A DNA stretch of 64,000 nt from Cristatella mucedo (taxonomy: Eukaryota; Bryozoa; Phylactolaemata; Cristatellidae): assembly GCA_009760855.2 (NCBI GenBank), contig WPIO01000184.1:110001-174000 (forward strand), given 5' to 3'. The notes below the pieces were generated by a model. It was given only the letters and a program-made list of their open reading frames with translations. It ran no database searches and was not told the origin of the DNA. Below, in pieces: positions 53,910 through 63,659 of the stretch (positions are counted from its first letter, which is position 1; each line of letters starts with the position of its first letter). A program made the position numbers and the translations under genes.

Positions 53910-54734
53910 CAGTGGTACCTCGGCTTACGAGTTTAATTCGTTCCGCGCCGAAGCTCAAATTACTCGTTGGTCTTATCAACTTTCCCCATTGAAATGAATT
54001 AAAATGCCATTAATCCATTCCGGACCCCCAAAAAACGCTGCGATTTTTTCACATGTTCTAAAATATAAAAATATACTTATAAGTAACCAACATTGTTTTT
54101 AAAACAATATAATAGAATGCCTTGCCATAAACAGTTTAATTAATCCTAATGTACTTGAGTAACTTGAAGATCAAACGACTTGAAGATGCTAACAGAGTTG
54201 GATGAGAAAGGCTAAAATTAATATCTGAAGGATATTCGCCTATTTTTTACCTTTTCACTGGGCTTTCCTCACTTTCAGTTTATTGGCTGGGCGATTACGC
54301 GGACAGGTTGCTATCAGTTTCGCAATGAACTCTTACCCAATGATATTGCCTTAATAGAGTACAGTACGTACTTAGCTGTTCCTGCTGTAGTCGGATTTAA
54401 CGCCGGAGTCTGACGATCTTTTGCATCCAAGCACCACGATGGCTCGCTCGAGTCTGTCTAGGAGCGAACCAACAGGCCTACGCTTGGCGTCACACTCGGG
54501 TCGTAGGGCTGCGTCTTGCTACGGAATGTCGTTCGCTGCCCTACCTTTATTTACCTGTGTAACCACAAGCAGCGTGACGTTCGCTGTGGAAAGTAGTAGT
54601 GGAATACATAAAGCTGGCTAAACCTTAAACTCGAGATTTAGCTCGCAACTCAAAGCAAAAAAAATTGGCCGAGAGACAGCCAGTATCTCGAGATACTGTT
54701 ATATGTCGAGACCCTCGTAAGCCGAGGTACCGCG
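53910..54734. mobile_element. TA-flanked DNA transposon remnant (Tc1/mariner/pogo-like), 825 bp
   Basis: Left end CAGTGGTACCTCGGCTTACG at 53910. Right end CTCGTAAGCCGAGGTACCGCG finishes at 54734. The two are inverted repeats of about 20 bp (GTACCTCGGCTTACGAG exact in both). Both sides are flanked by TA (53908-53909 and 54735-54736), as in TA-targeting transposases. The interior has no recognisable transposase, so it is non-autonomous or decayed. It sits inside the spacer of a longer inverted repeat. Confidence 0.75.
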
Positions 54735-54743
54735 TAGCTCCCT

Positions 54744-54912
54744 GCAGGGCTAGCGGGTCATGCTACCACAGCTGGCCCGTCGCAATTAAATCCAGCTTAG
54801 TTAGCCGATACCGCCCGACTACTGTGCCTAACGAGCTGGTGGGCAGGGAACCCGTCGGCCTAGCGAAGTCCGGCGGGGGCGGAACACACTTATGGTGTTG
54901 CCACGCCCATAG
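54744..54912 (-). repeat. Long inverted repeat, right arm
   Basis: Inverted partner of 52540-52735. It starts only about 8 bp beyond the TA at the end of the DNA transposon remnant. Confidence 0.65.
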
Positions 54913-55388
54913 TAGCTCTTTTAACAGAGCCACATTAGATTGGATAGCTTGAGCTTGTCATGCATCATATGCGAAAACGTATCCTTTTGGATAAGAATTA
55001 TTTTCATAGAATTATATTACTACGGAAATAGTTTTTATACTAGAGAAAGGATTGCCTGTCTGCCTAAAAGATGCTTTCTTTCTAGCCGAAAATACCCCAC
55101 ACTCCGATCCTCCACCCTCATCGGAAGTCGTGCGTGCGGCGCCGCAATTCTATCCTTACCGACCGGACCAGCATGACAAAATACCTTGTCTCCGGACTAA
55201 AGACATGCTCTGTCTGTAAGTTACTGGGATTACAGAGTTCTGAATGGAATTTGGTAACTTGCTAAGAACCGTCTTTAATCACAGGTGGTTCTCAGCAGTT
55301 ACAGACTGTAATTGTCTTGCTGAGCACCGTGTACGAAGCTCGGTCGGCTGGTTACTACAGGGACTTGAGTATGCTTTCCCGTTATAAT
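54913..55388. other. Unassigned stretch with a short known repeat
   Basis: 55190-55250 matches 42110-42180 (GTTACTGGGATTAC). 55265-55330 is partly self-complementary (GGTTCTCAGCAGTTACAG...). Otherwise nothing recognised. Confidence 0.35.
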
Positions 55389-55389
55389 T

Positions 55390-55790
55390 ATAATAATAAT
55401 AATAGATTCTATAGCACCCAAAGACAACTAAAGCGTTGTCTTAGCGCTTGTCATATGTTGTAAAAGAGGCTTGATCAAATTGTTCGTAGTAACGTAAAGA
55501 ATGGGAAGCCTAACGCGGTGCTACGTGACATACACCGTGAGTAGTTGTAGCATGCAGAGTGTCAGCATGCATAGGCACTGACAGCACAAATAACAGGACC
55601 TACATAATGCTTCGAGAAACAGGTGTGCTGTAAGCTTCTTTTTAAATTTCGCCATGTCGGGACTGTCGTGACGTCAGTCATGAGTTCCAGAGCTAGGGAG
55701 CTTATAAACTAAAGGCACGGTCTCTGAAGCTATGGGTGTCATTGGGAATTACGATCAGGTGATGTCTTTTTAAGCACCTGTATACCGCCT
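55390..55790 (-). mobile_element. Diverged L2-1 3' end
   Basis: (AAT)n, then AAGCGTTGTCTTAGCGCTTG, GCATGCAGAGTGTCAGCATG and ORF-end codons near 55620-55750. An older subfamily. Confidence 0.6.
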
Positions 55791-56505
55791 GCTGATCTGC
55801 TCGTTTTGTGCTGTCAAAACATATTCTTACATGCTGCATGCATATCTAAATAACAAGTTTGGCAGCCCAGAAAATCCTCATGCTAACCGACCGGAATTGT
55901 GGCCAAAGCTGAGTGGGTTTGGTACAGAAACCGCAAAGTCAGTAGCCCTGTGGCCTCATTTCTAGCCCCACATCATTTATGTAGGCTGTTGTCAGGCCCT
56001 AATGAGAAATTGAGTTTAGAAAATGAGAACTTAAGCTACGTTGGCTAGCATTGTCGACTTGCTTGATATAGAGCATATTTCAAGTGCATGGAAAGAGATT
56101 TTGATCTCTTCGGATACCATGCAGTTTCCTTATCACTCTAACTTAAGTTTCAGCCTGTCTAGAATGACCGGAGCAGTGATTCTTGAATTTGTCGTTCTTT
56201 CGCTTCATTCCCACGCCCTCTGACGGCTGTTGCTGCTGAGAGCGTCTTTTCCTTTCAGCTTCTGCTGGATCTTGATTTTTATTTATCAAGCAACTGTGCC
56301 AGGTGTGAATTTCAAGCCTGCCATTCATTTTCAGCCATTTAATCACACTGGTCAAATTTTGCACTAATCTGACAGCTTTTGAATACTCGACTCAGCTTGG
56401 CTTCAGCTGAGGCTGGGAATTCTCACTTTGGGTGTATTACAGATATCCGAAGCAGTGCAAATGAAAAGACCGCCTTGAGAAGAAAATCCGTTTAGGAGTG
56501 ATGTA
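55791..56505. other. Unassigned stretch
   Basis: No feature recognised. The minus-strand frame at 56143-56364 (QNLTSVIKWLKMNGRLEIHT) has mild protein-like composition but no support. Confidence 0.35.
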
Positions 56506-56559
56506 TGTTCAACGTTTTCATGTTCAGTATCAATTACCTGGAAGCACTAATCGAATGGT

Positions 56560-57955
56560 TAGTGGTATCATGCTTGATGAACAGCATGAATTACATGGTT
56601 AGGGGTGACATGCACCGGGTCAGCATGCAAATATGGTTAGTGGCAGGGTGCACAGTGCCAGCACACATAGCGGCTTTTAGTTTCTTTTTAAATGTCGTCA
56701 AGTCAAGGGATGTCTCGATGCAAGTCGGAAGTTAGTTCCAGGCTTTGTGAGCATACCAACTAAAGGCATGGTCTCCAAAGGATTTGAGTTTTGTAGGAGG
56801 CATAAGTAAACAATTAAATTCCGAAAAGCTGGTGGTACGATGCTTAGCCTGGTGGGTGAGTAGATCTGATGGGTAAGCTGAGCCAAAGGATGGAGACCTC
56901 AAATTGAGTCACAAAACCTAAACTCCGTGCATTGCTTGACTGGGAGCCAGTGCAGAGCGGCCAGAAATGGGGTGATGTAGGAACTGCGACACTCACGACA
57001 GACAAGCCTAGCTGCAGAGTTTTGCACTAGCTGTAATCGCCTGATTGCACAGGCCGGTAGACCAGCAAGCAGTGAGTTACAGAAGTCAAGACTGGATGTC
57101 ACAAATGGATGGACCAATTTACATGTGATATCCCTGTCTAAACAAGCCCAAATTTTAGCAATGTTGTGTAGCTGAAAGTAGGCATGTTTGACTGTGGAGC
57201 TGATGTGGTCGTCTAAGAAAAGGTCACTTTGGAACAGGATGCCTAGATTTCGTGAAGATTCAACAGGACGTATGCTGGCAGGGCCAATTTTGAATGTTAA
57301 CCTTTCCAATTTCTGAATCATCACACTTGGTTTTCCCATAACCAGTTAATTGGTTTTATCATCATTCAGTTTTTTGCTGCCATCCACGTGTGAACGTCAT
57401 CAATACGTGCAGCAAGGGAGTTGAGAGAATTCGATGTGCTGGAGGGCTGGGAGGGATCAAAGTGAAGGTACACTAGAGTGTCACCTGGGTACATGTAAAA
57501 GTCTAGATTGTGCCTAGCAATCTTACCAACAAGAGTAAGAGTGTAAACCGTGAAAGGAACTGACCCGGCACAGAGCCCTGAGGTATCCCCTACTTCAGAG
57601 GTTCCTTGGATGATTTCTGTCCATTCACATCAATGCTCTGGAGTCTCCTATTAAGATAGGACTTGAACCATTGCCGTGCCGTGCTAGTGGTGCCAAGGCA
57701 AGATGAGAGGCTCTCAAGAAAGCCTTGGTGATCGATAGTAGTAAAAGCTGTCGAAAGATCGAGCAAAGTAAGCAGAGAGACTCTGCCTAAGTCTGCCTTC
57801 TAAGTAAGTCGTTATTCCACCCGAAGCAATGCTGACTGCAGAGGGATTAGCTCTAAAACTAGACCGGAACTTACTGTAAAAGTTTGAAGTTTCATTATAC
57901 GAGTTCGGCTGGTCTGCCACGACCCGTTCCAGTGTCTTTGAAAGCAACGGTATGT
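56560..57955 (-). pseudogene. L2-1 LINE reverse transcriptase, second long copy
   Basis: Minus strand from 57955: SKTLERVVADQPNSYNETSN, broken motif A near 57760-57700, motif B region near 57590, then the frame 57339-56899. That frame starts after the catalytic block with GKPSVMIQKLERLTFKIGPA and reads through HNIAKIWACLDRDITCKLVH, the junction that is frameshifted in the 17.4-kb copy. The ORF end and 3' UTR stop at about 56560 without a clear AAT tail. Several stops make it inactive. Confidence 0.8.
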
Positions 57956-58199
57956 TGTTCTAACCTTGTACAAATATATAAACATTACAAAATGGATACT
58001 ACATGTCATTGGTAGCTGATCGTCGTGGATCCTAGCTTATTCTAGGGGTAGGGTGTTATTATAAAATATCATGATATCATAACAATAAGTCATGAGAAAT
58101 GATTTTTGACACCTATTCTCTCTACAACCGACGTGTTCGTCAAGTGCATTCTAGTCTTTCGTTTGTAGGCAGAGGAAAACTAGCTTTCTACCGAAGCTT
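57956..58199. other. Unassigned spacer
   Basis: AT-rich, between the L2-1 copy and the conserved upstream region of zinc-finger gene C. Confidence 0.3.
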
Positions 58200-58239
58200 T
58201 GGCTTCACGTCCTTGCCTTCTAGCTCCTGGTACTCTTTT

Positions 58240-58385
58240 GTCTGCTGCAACATGTGTAACTTACATTTTCACATGTATCCTGGATTCTTGGTGGCTCTGC
58301 ATACATTGCTGCTCTCAGTTCTTGTCTCAGTCGAGACAGGAACAGTGGCAGAGCCGGCACCCCCACTCCATTTTTCTCGTTGCAG
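58240..58385 (+). other. Conserved upstream region and splice-acceptor-like site, ZNF C
   Basis: Collinear with the upstream side of gene D (63530 back to 63370): ACTTACATTTTCAC/ACTTACATTCTCAC, CTTGGTGGCT and GCAGAGCCGGCACCC/GCAGAGCCGGTGCCC, ending at CTCGTTGCAG (AG at 58384-58385). Conservation of the pyrimidine-rich tract and CAG suggests the end of an intron. An in-frame TGA between it and the ATG means the next exon starts with untranslated sequence. Confidence 0.5.
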
Positions 58386-58482
58386 CAGCCACGTTCAAGC
58401 AGTTGCGCCTTGAGGCCAAGACGAGGCGCTGGCATACGATCGCTGCTGCTGGCAGCAGCTCCGGGAAGCCGCCGAGCTGACA

Positions 58483-59649
58483 ATGCAGGAGCCCATCGCC
58501 TGCCGAGTTCCTCAGCATGCCTGCGGCCAGTGTGGCAAGCTGTTTACAACCGTGAGAAGCCTGTACGACCACCAGCGCTGGTCGCACCCTGGCAGGAAGC
58601 CGCATGCATGCGACCAGTGCGCTAAGACGTTCCTAGTCGCCACTCACCTAAAGAGGCACTTGCTCACTCACACTGGCGAGAGGCCTCACTCGTGCCACTC
58701 GTGCAGCAGATGCTTTGCCGATGTTGGCAACCTGCGTCGGCACGAAGGTATGCACGCGGCCGAGAAGCCGCACCCTTGCGACATGTGCGGCAAGCGGTTC
58801 GCAACGGTCGGTAACTTGCACCAGCACCAACGCCTGCACACAGGCGAGAGGCCTCACGCGTGCGACCAGTGCGACAAGCGATTTATAACCGTCTTCCACC
58901 TACAGCGGCACGAGCAATCGCACGCAGGAAAGAGGCCACACGTGTGCAATGAGTGCGGCAAGCAGTTTCTAGATGCTTACGGCCTGCGCCGACACATGCA
59001 CGTGCACACGGCCGGCGGGCCGCTGCCGTGCGACATTTGCGGCAAGCGATTTATTGATGCAATAGCAGTGCAGCTGCACCTGCTTGTGCACACGGGCGAG
59101 AGGCCGTACCCTTGCGACTTGTGCGGCATGCAATTTCTCACACTCGGCAGCCTGCGTCGGCACCGGTTCGTGCACACGGACGAGAGGCCGCAGGCGTGCG
59201 ACACGTGTGGCAAGCGCTTCACCGATGCCAGCAACCTGCGTCGGCACGCGCTCGTGCACACGGACGAGAGGCCGCACGCTTGCAACTCGTGCGGCATGCG
59301 GTTTTCCCGGCTCAGCAGTCTGCGCATGCACCAGAGCAGGCACGTGGGCAGGAGGCCTCATGCCTGTGACGAGTGCAGCAAGGCGTTTTGTACCGTTGGC
59401 GAACTGCGCAAGCACCAGGTCATACACACGGGCGAGAGGCCTCATGCATGTGACGTGTGCGGCAAGCGGTTTGGCCACGTGAACAGTCTTCGTCGGCATC
59501 GGGGCCTGCACACGGTTGAGAAGCCGTACAAGTGTGTCACGTGTGACAAGCGATACAGCGACCGGAGCTACCTGGCGAGGCACCGTTGCAATCACGTAGG
59601 CGATCAGAAGGCTGACGCACTCTCGGCAGCTGGAGCAGCTCAGCAGTAA
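58483..59649 (+). CDS. C2H2 zinc-finger protein C, 13 fingers
   Basis: 388-codon open frame, start MQEPIACRVPQHACGQCGK shared with A, B and D. Thirteen fingers begin at Cys residues 14, 43, then every 28 residues to 351. All have both Cys and both His. Finger 1 has one extra residue between its His residues. Linkers are mostly HTGERPHAC or HTDERPxAC, the type that packs tandem fingers on DNA. Helix residues (-1/+3/+6) for fingers 2 to 13 read V/H/R, D/N/R, T/N/Q, T/H/R, D/G/R, D/A/L, T/S/R, D/N/R, R/S/M, T/E/K, H/S/R and D/Y/A. The tail is short and Ala/Gln-rich (ALSAAGAAQQ). No KRAB, BTB, SCAN or SET domain in this exon; an upstream coding exon cannot be excluded but a TGA precedes the ATG in frame. 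Probably a nuclear sequence-specific DNA-binding protein. Confidence 0.9.
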   Translation: MQEPIACRVPQHACGQCGKLFTTVRSLYDHQRWSHPGRKPHACDQCAKTFLVATHLKRHLLTHTGERPHSCHSCSRCFADVGNLRRHEGMHAAEKPHPCDMCGKRFATVGNLHQHQRLHTGERPHACDQCDKRFITVFHLQRHEQSHAGKRPHVCNECGKQFLDAYGLRRHMHVHTAGGPLPCDICGKRFIDAIAVQLHLLVHTGERPYPCDLCGMQFLTLGSLRRHRFVHTDERPQACDTCGKRFTDASNLRRHALVHTDERPHACNSCGMRFSRLSSLRMHQSRHVGRRPHACDECSKAFCTVGELRKHQVIHTGERPHACDVCGKRFGHVNSLRRHRGLHTVEKPYKCVTCDKRYSDRSYLARHRCNHVGDQKADALSAAGAAQQ

Positions 59650-60184
59650 AGAAGCCCACACGGACCGCAGGGGCTCAGGTGGGCATGCCTGGGCGAAAGC
59701 CGTGCTCGGCAGGTGGTCTTGGTGTGTCGGCACAATGATGAAGTGCTCGAGTGGTCGGCTTCCTGTCGTTCGGGCTTCTGCATTGAGTTCACGAGTAATT
59801 GACATTACAGTGCACCACATTCACAGCGCTCCTGCATAACTTTGAACTGGCTTCTGTGCACTAAAGATCTCGGCAGTGCACAGCAGTCGATTGCAAATGC
59901 TCGAGCCTGTGCTGCAAACCGCTTAAATGTTTAGCGAATCGTGCAGAAATTGGCTGCACTGAGCTCTCATCTTTATTGTTAATAGGTATCGAAAGTAAAT
60001 CGATGTAATTTTCAAGCCATTTCCAGTGATTCTTGGCTGGAAAGCTCAGCAATCGCCTGCAATTACTTGAACCAATACCACAATCTATCGAAAAATGACT
60101 AAAAGTGGCTTTGCCTAACTCGAGTGATGATTTCTTGCTGGAGTTTGCAATATTTACAGTGCACGAGTAAAATGCAATTACCCC
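59650..60184. other. 3' flank of ZNF C, unassigned
   Basis: Presumably 3' UTR at first. I found no clear polyadenylation signal and no other gene. Confidence 0.35.
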
Positions 60185-60320
60185 AGGCTCTTAGCCCAGG
60201 GGTAATGTGCTAGCCTTTCGCGACCCATATCTTTAGTTTGAACCATTGAGTGAGTGATCCTTTATTGCCCACTGCAAGTTGTAATGATAGCATGTAGCTG
60301 CGTTTTATTCAAATCTCGGC
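60185..60320 (+). mobile_element. SINE-1 type SINE
   Basis: A-box region CCAGGGGTAATGTGCTAGCC, B-box region AGTTTGAACC, body GTGATCCTTTATTGCCCACTG, then GTTGTAATGATAGC. Confidence 0.65.
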
Positions 60321-60344
60321 TGATTAAACAGCCTCATTTGTACA

Positions 60345-60480
60345 GTGGTAGAAGATCCTTATCGGCTATCACCACTGCTTGCAGTGTGCAATAAAGAATC
60401 GCCCAACTGCAGTATTCGAACTCACGACCTCTGTCGTGAAGACGAGCACCTTACCTCCCGAGCTACTACAACTCACACCA
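60345..60480 (-). mobile_element. SINE-1 type SINE
   Basis: Minus strand: AGGTAAGGTGCTCGTCTTCA, then AGGTCGTGAGTTCGAATACT (B box) and GGGCGATTCTTTATTGCACA. It faces the SINE at 60185 in a tail-to-tail arrangement. Confidence 0.65.
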
Positions 60481-60829
60481 GCGACTGTCCTCTCTGACGA
60501 CGCCGATTTTCTTCCTAGTTTAGCGTTTGCACTACCGATTCAAGAAGCTGGTGGCCGACTTGGTCCTTCCCACAGCACCCAGCTCAAATGCTTCAGGCTG
60601 GTATGAACCGAAGGCTTCCACGAAAAGCCCCTTGGCACTCACGCCCAGCTGTGTTCGCAGCTGCAGCAATCATTGCAGGGTAGTTTTGTGAAGAACATCA
60701 AGCAAAGGAAGTTAAGCCTAGGTGAAGCTGTCAGGAAAGTTCTTATTGCTAAGTAATGTGTGCTATTATGGTTGTGTGGGTTTATAGTGCTGAGAAATGT
60801 GATGTTACTCGTTTGTTGATGAATTTTGT

Positions 60830-60955
60830 GGCCACGATTGCCCAGAAGGAAAGGTGCTCAACTCTTCACGACGGAGGTCGTGGGTTTGAATCCTGCAGTG
60901 AGCGATCACTTATTTTTGCCAACTACAAGTGGTGCTGACAGCCATTAAGGCAGGT
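60830..60955 (+). mobile_element. SINE-1 type SINE
   Basis: AAGGTGCTCAACTCTTCACG, then GTCGTGGGTTTGAATCC (B box) and GAGCGATCACTTATTTTTGC, then AAGTGGTGCTGACAGCC. Confidence 0.65.
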
Positions 60956-60959
60956 CAGC

Positions 60960-61325
60960 AAGCTTAGCACGGTTAGAGGTGACATGCACTGAGTAAGCAT
61001 TCAGATACGGTTAGTGGCAGCATGCACAATGTCAGCATGCAGAAACCAAGTGACACAGAAATTGTAAACACTCAAAGTTGGCTCTGCAAGCATATCTCCT
61101 GTTGATTTGCACGAAATCTAGGTGTCATGTTCTAAAGTGACCTTTTATTAGACGACCACAGTCAAGTATGCCTACTTACAGCTACATAACATTGCTAAAA
61201 GTCGGGCTTCTTTAGTCAGGGATACCACATCACAATTGGGCCATGCATTTGTGACATTCCGTCTTGACTTCTGTAACTCATCGATTGCTTGCCTACCGGC
61301 ATGTGCAATCAGGCGCTGACAGCCA
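60960..61325. mobile_element. L2-1 fragments
   Basis: 60965-61045 is a minus-strand 3' UTR piece (GTTAGAGGTGACATGCACTG). 61070-61325 is a plus-strand piece of the RT thumb (AATCTAGGTGTCATGTTC; TTTGTGACATTCCGTCTTGA). Confidence 0.6.
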
Positions 61326-61359
61326 GTATCAGATATTACAGATATATCTCACCACAGAT

Positions 61360-61668
61360 AATCAAGATTAAAATGTTTCTGATATTTCATTCTTTTCAAC
61401 AAGTTCAACCAGCAACTTAACAACAATTTTTTCAAGAACCTTTGACAAGAAAGGAAGAAGGGATACTTGGCGATAGTTTGCAAGGACCTCTGTATCTAAT
61501 CTAGGCTTTTCAAGTATGGGTCTAACGATTGCCGATTAGACTTGGGGACCACCCATTTTCCCAAAGAAGCATTAAAAATTTCGGTTATGGCAGGGCTAAG
61601 TTGGTCTGCCAGTGAAGACCACAGAGATGATGGTATAGGGTCTTCAGGAGACGAGCTCTTTTTTCATC
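61360..61668 (-). mobile_element. LINE-2 reverse transcriptase fragment
   Basis: Collinear with 32455-32755 of the long LINE-2 copy: TCTGTATCTAATCTAGGCTT, CCCAAAGAAGCATTAAAAAT and GCAGGGCTAAGTTGGTCTGCC. It covers the RT fingers (AIVRPILK region) with a small deletion that shifts the frame. Confidence 0.75.
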
Positions 61669-61884
61669 TTGTGGACATCCGTCATTTTGCGATGTGTGCT
61701 ACATGAATATCCTGAACTGTGAGTATTTGGCAATCTCAAGTATGTATTTCGGCAGCTGTACTGCTTATCAGGTAAAGCCCAGCATGCATAGCACACCAGA
61801 TATAGCAAAGAATGCAGCATTGACATGCCACTCACGGGCACTTTCGAAAGCCTATGGCTTGCCAGCAGTAGTGGCCACGGTGTG

Positions 61885-62180
61885 ACCAACTACTCTTCCG
61901 GCAGAGCCAGCTTGTGCAAGGTGCTTCTACCTCACGAGATCAAAACCTAACGAATCTTCGTGCAGCAGCAATGCTGCTAATGAGCCGCTCTTGTCACAAG
62001 TTCGGTTTCCAGCATGCTGTCGCACAAGATCTGCAGGCTATTGCAGGCACGAACTCACAGGTGGCATTGGCAGCTGGCGAAAAGCTCCCGACGCTGGGTC
62101 AGGTGACCAATGCACAGAGGCACTGCACAGAGGCCTTTAGCATGGACGGCTTGCACATGCCCAAACACGTGCAAGGCTCG
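61885..62180 (-). other. Conserved 3' flank of ZNF D
   Basis: Matches, as reverse complement, the detached 3' regions of A (about 35395-35720) and B. Shared blocks include CACCTGTGAGTT, GCCAGCTGCCAATG and CTTGCACAAGCTGGCTCTGC. Conservation past the stop codon suggests shared 3' UTR inherited with the gene. The 102-codon plus-strand frame here is not kept in A or B. Confidence 0.6.
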
Positions 62181-63314
62181 TCACGTGATAGCCTCTTCAC
62201 TGCTGAGCTGCTGCTGCTGTGAGTCGCTTGTAGCCTGGTCATAGACGTGATTACGCCGGTGCCTCGCCAGGTTGCCCGAACTGCTGTACCGCTTGCTGCA
62301 ATAGTCACACGTGTACAGCTTCTCGTTCGTGTGAAAGCCCTGGTGCGTGCGCAGGTTAGATGCCTTGAAAAACTGCTTGCCGCACGTCCCACATGCATAT
62401 GGACTCTTGCCTATGTGTATGAACTGGTGGTTGTGCAACTCGCCAAGGTTACGAAACCGCTGGCCACACTCGAGACATTCGTGCACCTTCTCGCCCGTGT
62501 GCACAAGCTGATGCAGGCGAAGAGCGCTTAGTCGACCGAAATGCATTCCACACGTGTTGCAAGCGTGCGGCCTCTCGCCCGTGTGCACGCGGTCGTGCCG
62601 GCGCAGGTCGCTGGCACTGATAAAGCACTTGCCGCACTCCTCACACGCCTGCGGCCTCTCGTCCGTGTGCACAAACTGGTGCCGCCGCAGGTGGCCAAGA
62701 GTAAGAAATCGCATGCCACACGCATCGCAAGGGTGCGGCCTCTCGTCCGTGTGCACGAGCATGTGCTGCCTCAATCCCTTGACATCGATAAATCGCTTGC
62801 TGCAAGTGTCGCATGACAGCGGCCTCTCGCCCGTGTGCATGTGCATGTGTCGGCGCAGGTCGCAGGCTTCTATAAACCGCATGCTGCAATGGTCGCAAGC
62901 ATGCGGCCTCTCGTTCGTGTGAGCTTGCTTGTGCCGCTGAAGGTGAGCAGCGGTTACAAACCGCTTGTCGCACGTGTCACAAGGGTGAGGCCTCTCGCCG
63001 GTGTGTGTGAGCATGTGCCTCTTAAGGTGACTGGGGGTGCGGAACACCTTTCCGCACTGGTCGCAGGCCTGCAGCCTCTCGCCCGTGTGCATGCGCTGGT
63101 GCAAACGCAAGTAGGTGACAGTTAAAAACCGCTTGCCGCACTGGTCGCACGAGTGCGGCCTGTCACCTGTGTGCGTGAGTTCGTGGACCTTGAGGTTTCT
63201 CCGCCGCGTGAACAGCTTGCCACACTGGCCGCAGGGATGCTGTGGACGAGCGACGGACTCCTGCATCATGTCAGCTCGGCGCCTCCCTGGAGCTGCCATT
63301 GCAGCAGCGCTCAT
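62181..63314 (-). CDS. C2H2 zinc-finger protein D, 12 fingers
   Basis: 377-codon minus-strand frame. The longest version starts MSAAAMAAPGRRRADMMQES. The family start corresponds to the Met at 63266 or 63269 (MMQESVARPQHPCGQCGK). Twelve complete fingers begin at residue 28 and every 28 residues to 336. Fingers 4-12 align one-to-one with fingers 5-13 of C, including FLTLG-LRRH followed by VHTDERPQAC, so D has one finger fewer near its start. Helix residues (-1/+3/+6) for fingers 1 to 12: R/N/V, T/Y/L, T/H/R, T/H/R, E/D/R, D/G/Q, T/H/R, S/D/R, R/A/L, N/E/N, K/N/T and S/N/A. The tail has QQQQ and acidic residues and ends AIT. The frame stays open back to the splice-acceptor-like site, so a coding upstream exon is possible here. 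No effector domain seen. Confidence 0.9.
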   Translation of the reverse strand: MSAAAMAAPGRRRADMMQESVARPQHPCGQCGKLFTRRRNLKVHELTHTGDRPHSCDQCGKRFLTVTYLRLHQRMHTGERLQACDQCGKVFRTPSHLKRHMLTHTGERPHPCDTCDKRFVTAAHLQRHKQAHTNERPHACDHCSMRFIEACDLRRHMHMHTGERPLSCDTCSKRFIDVKGLRQHMLVHTDERPHPCDACGMRFLTLGHLRRHQFVHTDERPQACEECGKCFISASDLRRHDRVHTGERPHACNTCGMHFGRLSALRLHQLVHTGEKVHECLECGQRFRNLGELHNHQFIHIGKSPYACGTCGKQFFKASNLRTHQGFHTNEKLYTCDYCSKRYSSSGNLARHRRNHVYDQATSDSQQQQLSSEEAIT

Positions 63315-63369
63315 AGGCCAGCAGCGCCTTGTCTTGGCCTCAAGGCATGGGTGCCTGGGTGTATGGCCG

Positions 63370-63540
63370 CTGCAACGAGGATAGGGGCGTGGGCACCGGC
63401 TCTGCTACTGTCACTGTCACGACTGAGACAGGCCATGCATGCAACAAAGCCACCAAGCCTAACAATCCTGGTGAGAATGTAAGTGATACATGCTGCAACC
63501 GAGTCAAGAGAGTTCGAGAAGCAAGAATGCAGGGAGTGAC
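63370..63540 (-). other. Splice-acceptor-like site and conserved upstream region, ZNF D
   Basis: Minus strand reads CCCCTATCCTCGTTGCAG and then CGGCC, with AG at 63371-63370. The upstream 150 bp is collinear with 58240-58385 of gene C. Same interpretation: end of an intron before the zinc-finger exon. Confidence 0.5.
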
Positions 63541-63659
63541 CAAAATGCTCTGCCCCAACAGCTGGACGTCAATTGAGCATACACTAAGCCCAGATTGCAT
63601 CCGGCAAACACACTGGCAAGAGCAGAGAGCAATGTAAAAAAGCAGTACTAATAATTATG

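Noticed and set aside
58500-59600. Regularly spaced 84-bp repeats that could suggest a CRISPR or minisatellite array
   Set aside because: The period is exactly 28 codons, and each unit encodes C-x2-C-x12-H-x3-H. These are zinc fingers.
58969-59820. 283-codon open frame on the minus strand
   Set aside because: It lies opposite the zinc-finger array of gene C. The regular C2H2 codon pattern keeps the complementary frame open, and the product (HVARVRPLARVHE-like repeats) has no independent motif.
62541-63125. Plus-strand frames opposite gene D, and minus-strand frames at 46485-46880 and 46953-47336 opposite gene B
   Set aside because: Antisense shadows of zinc-finger repeats with the same repetitive composition.
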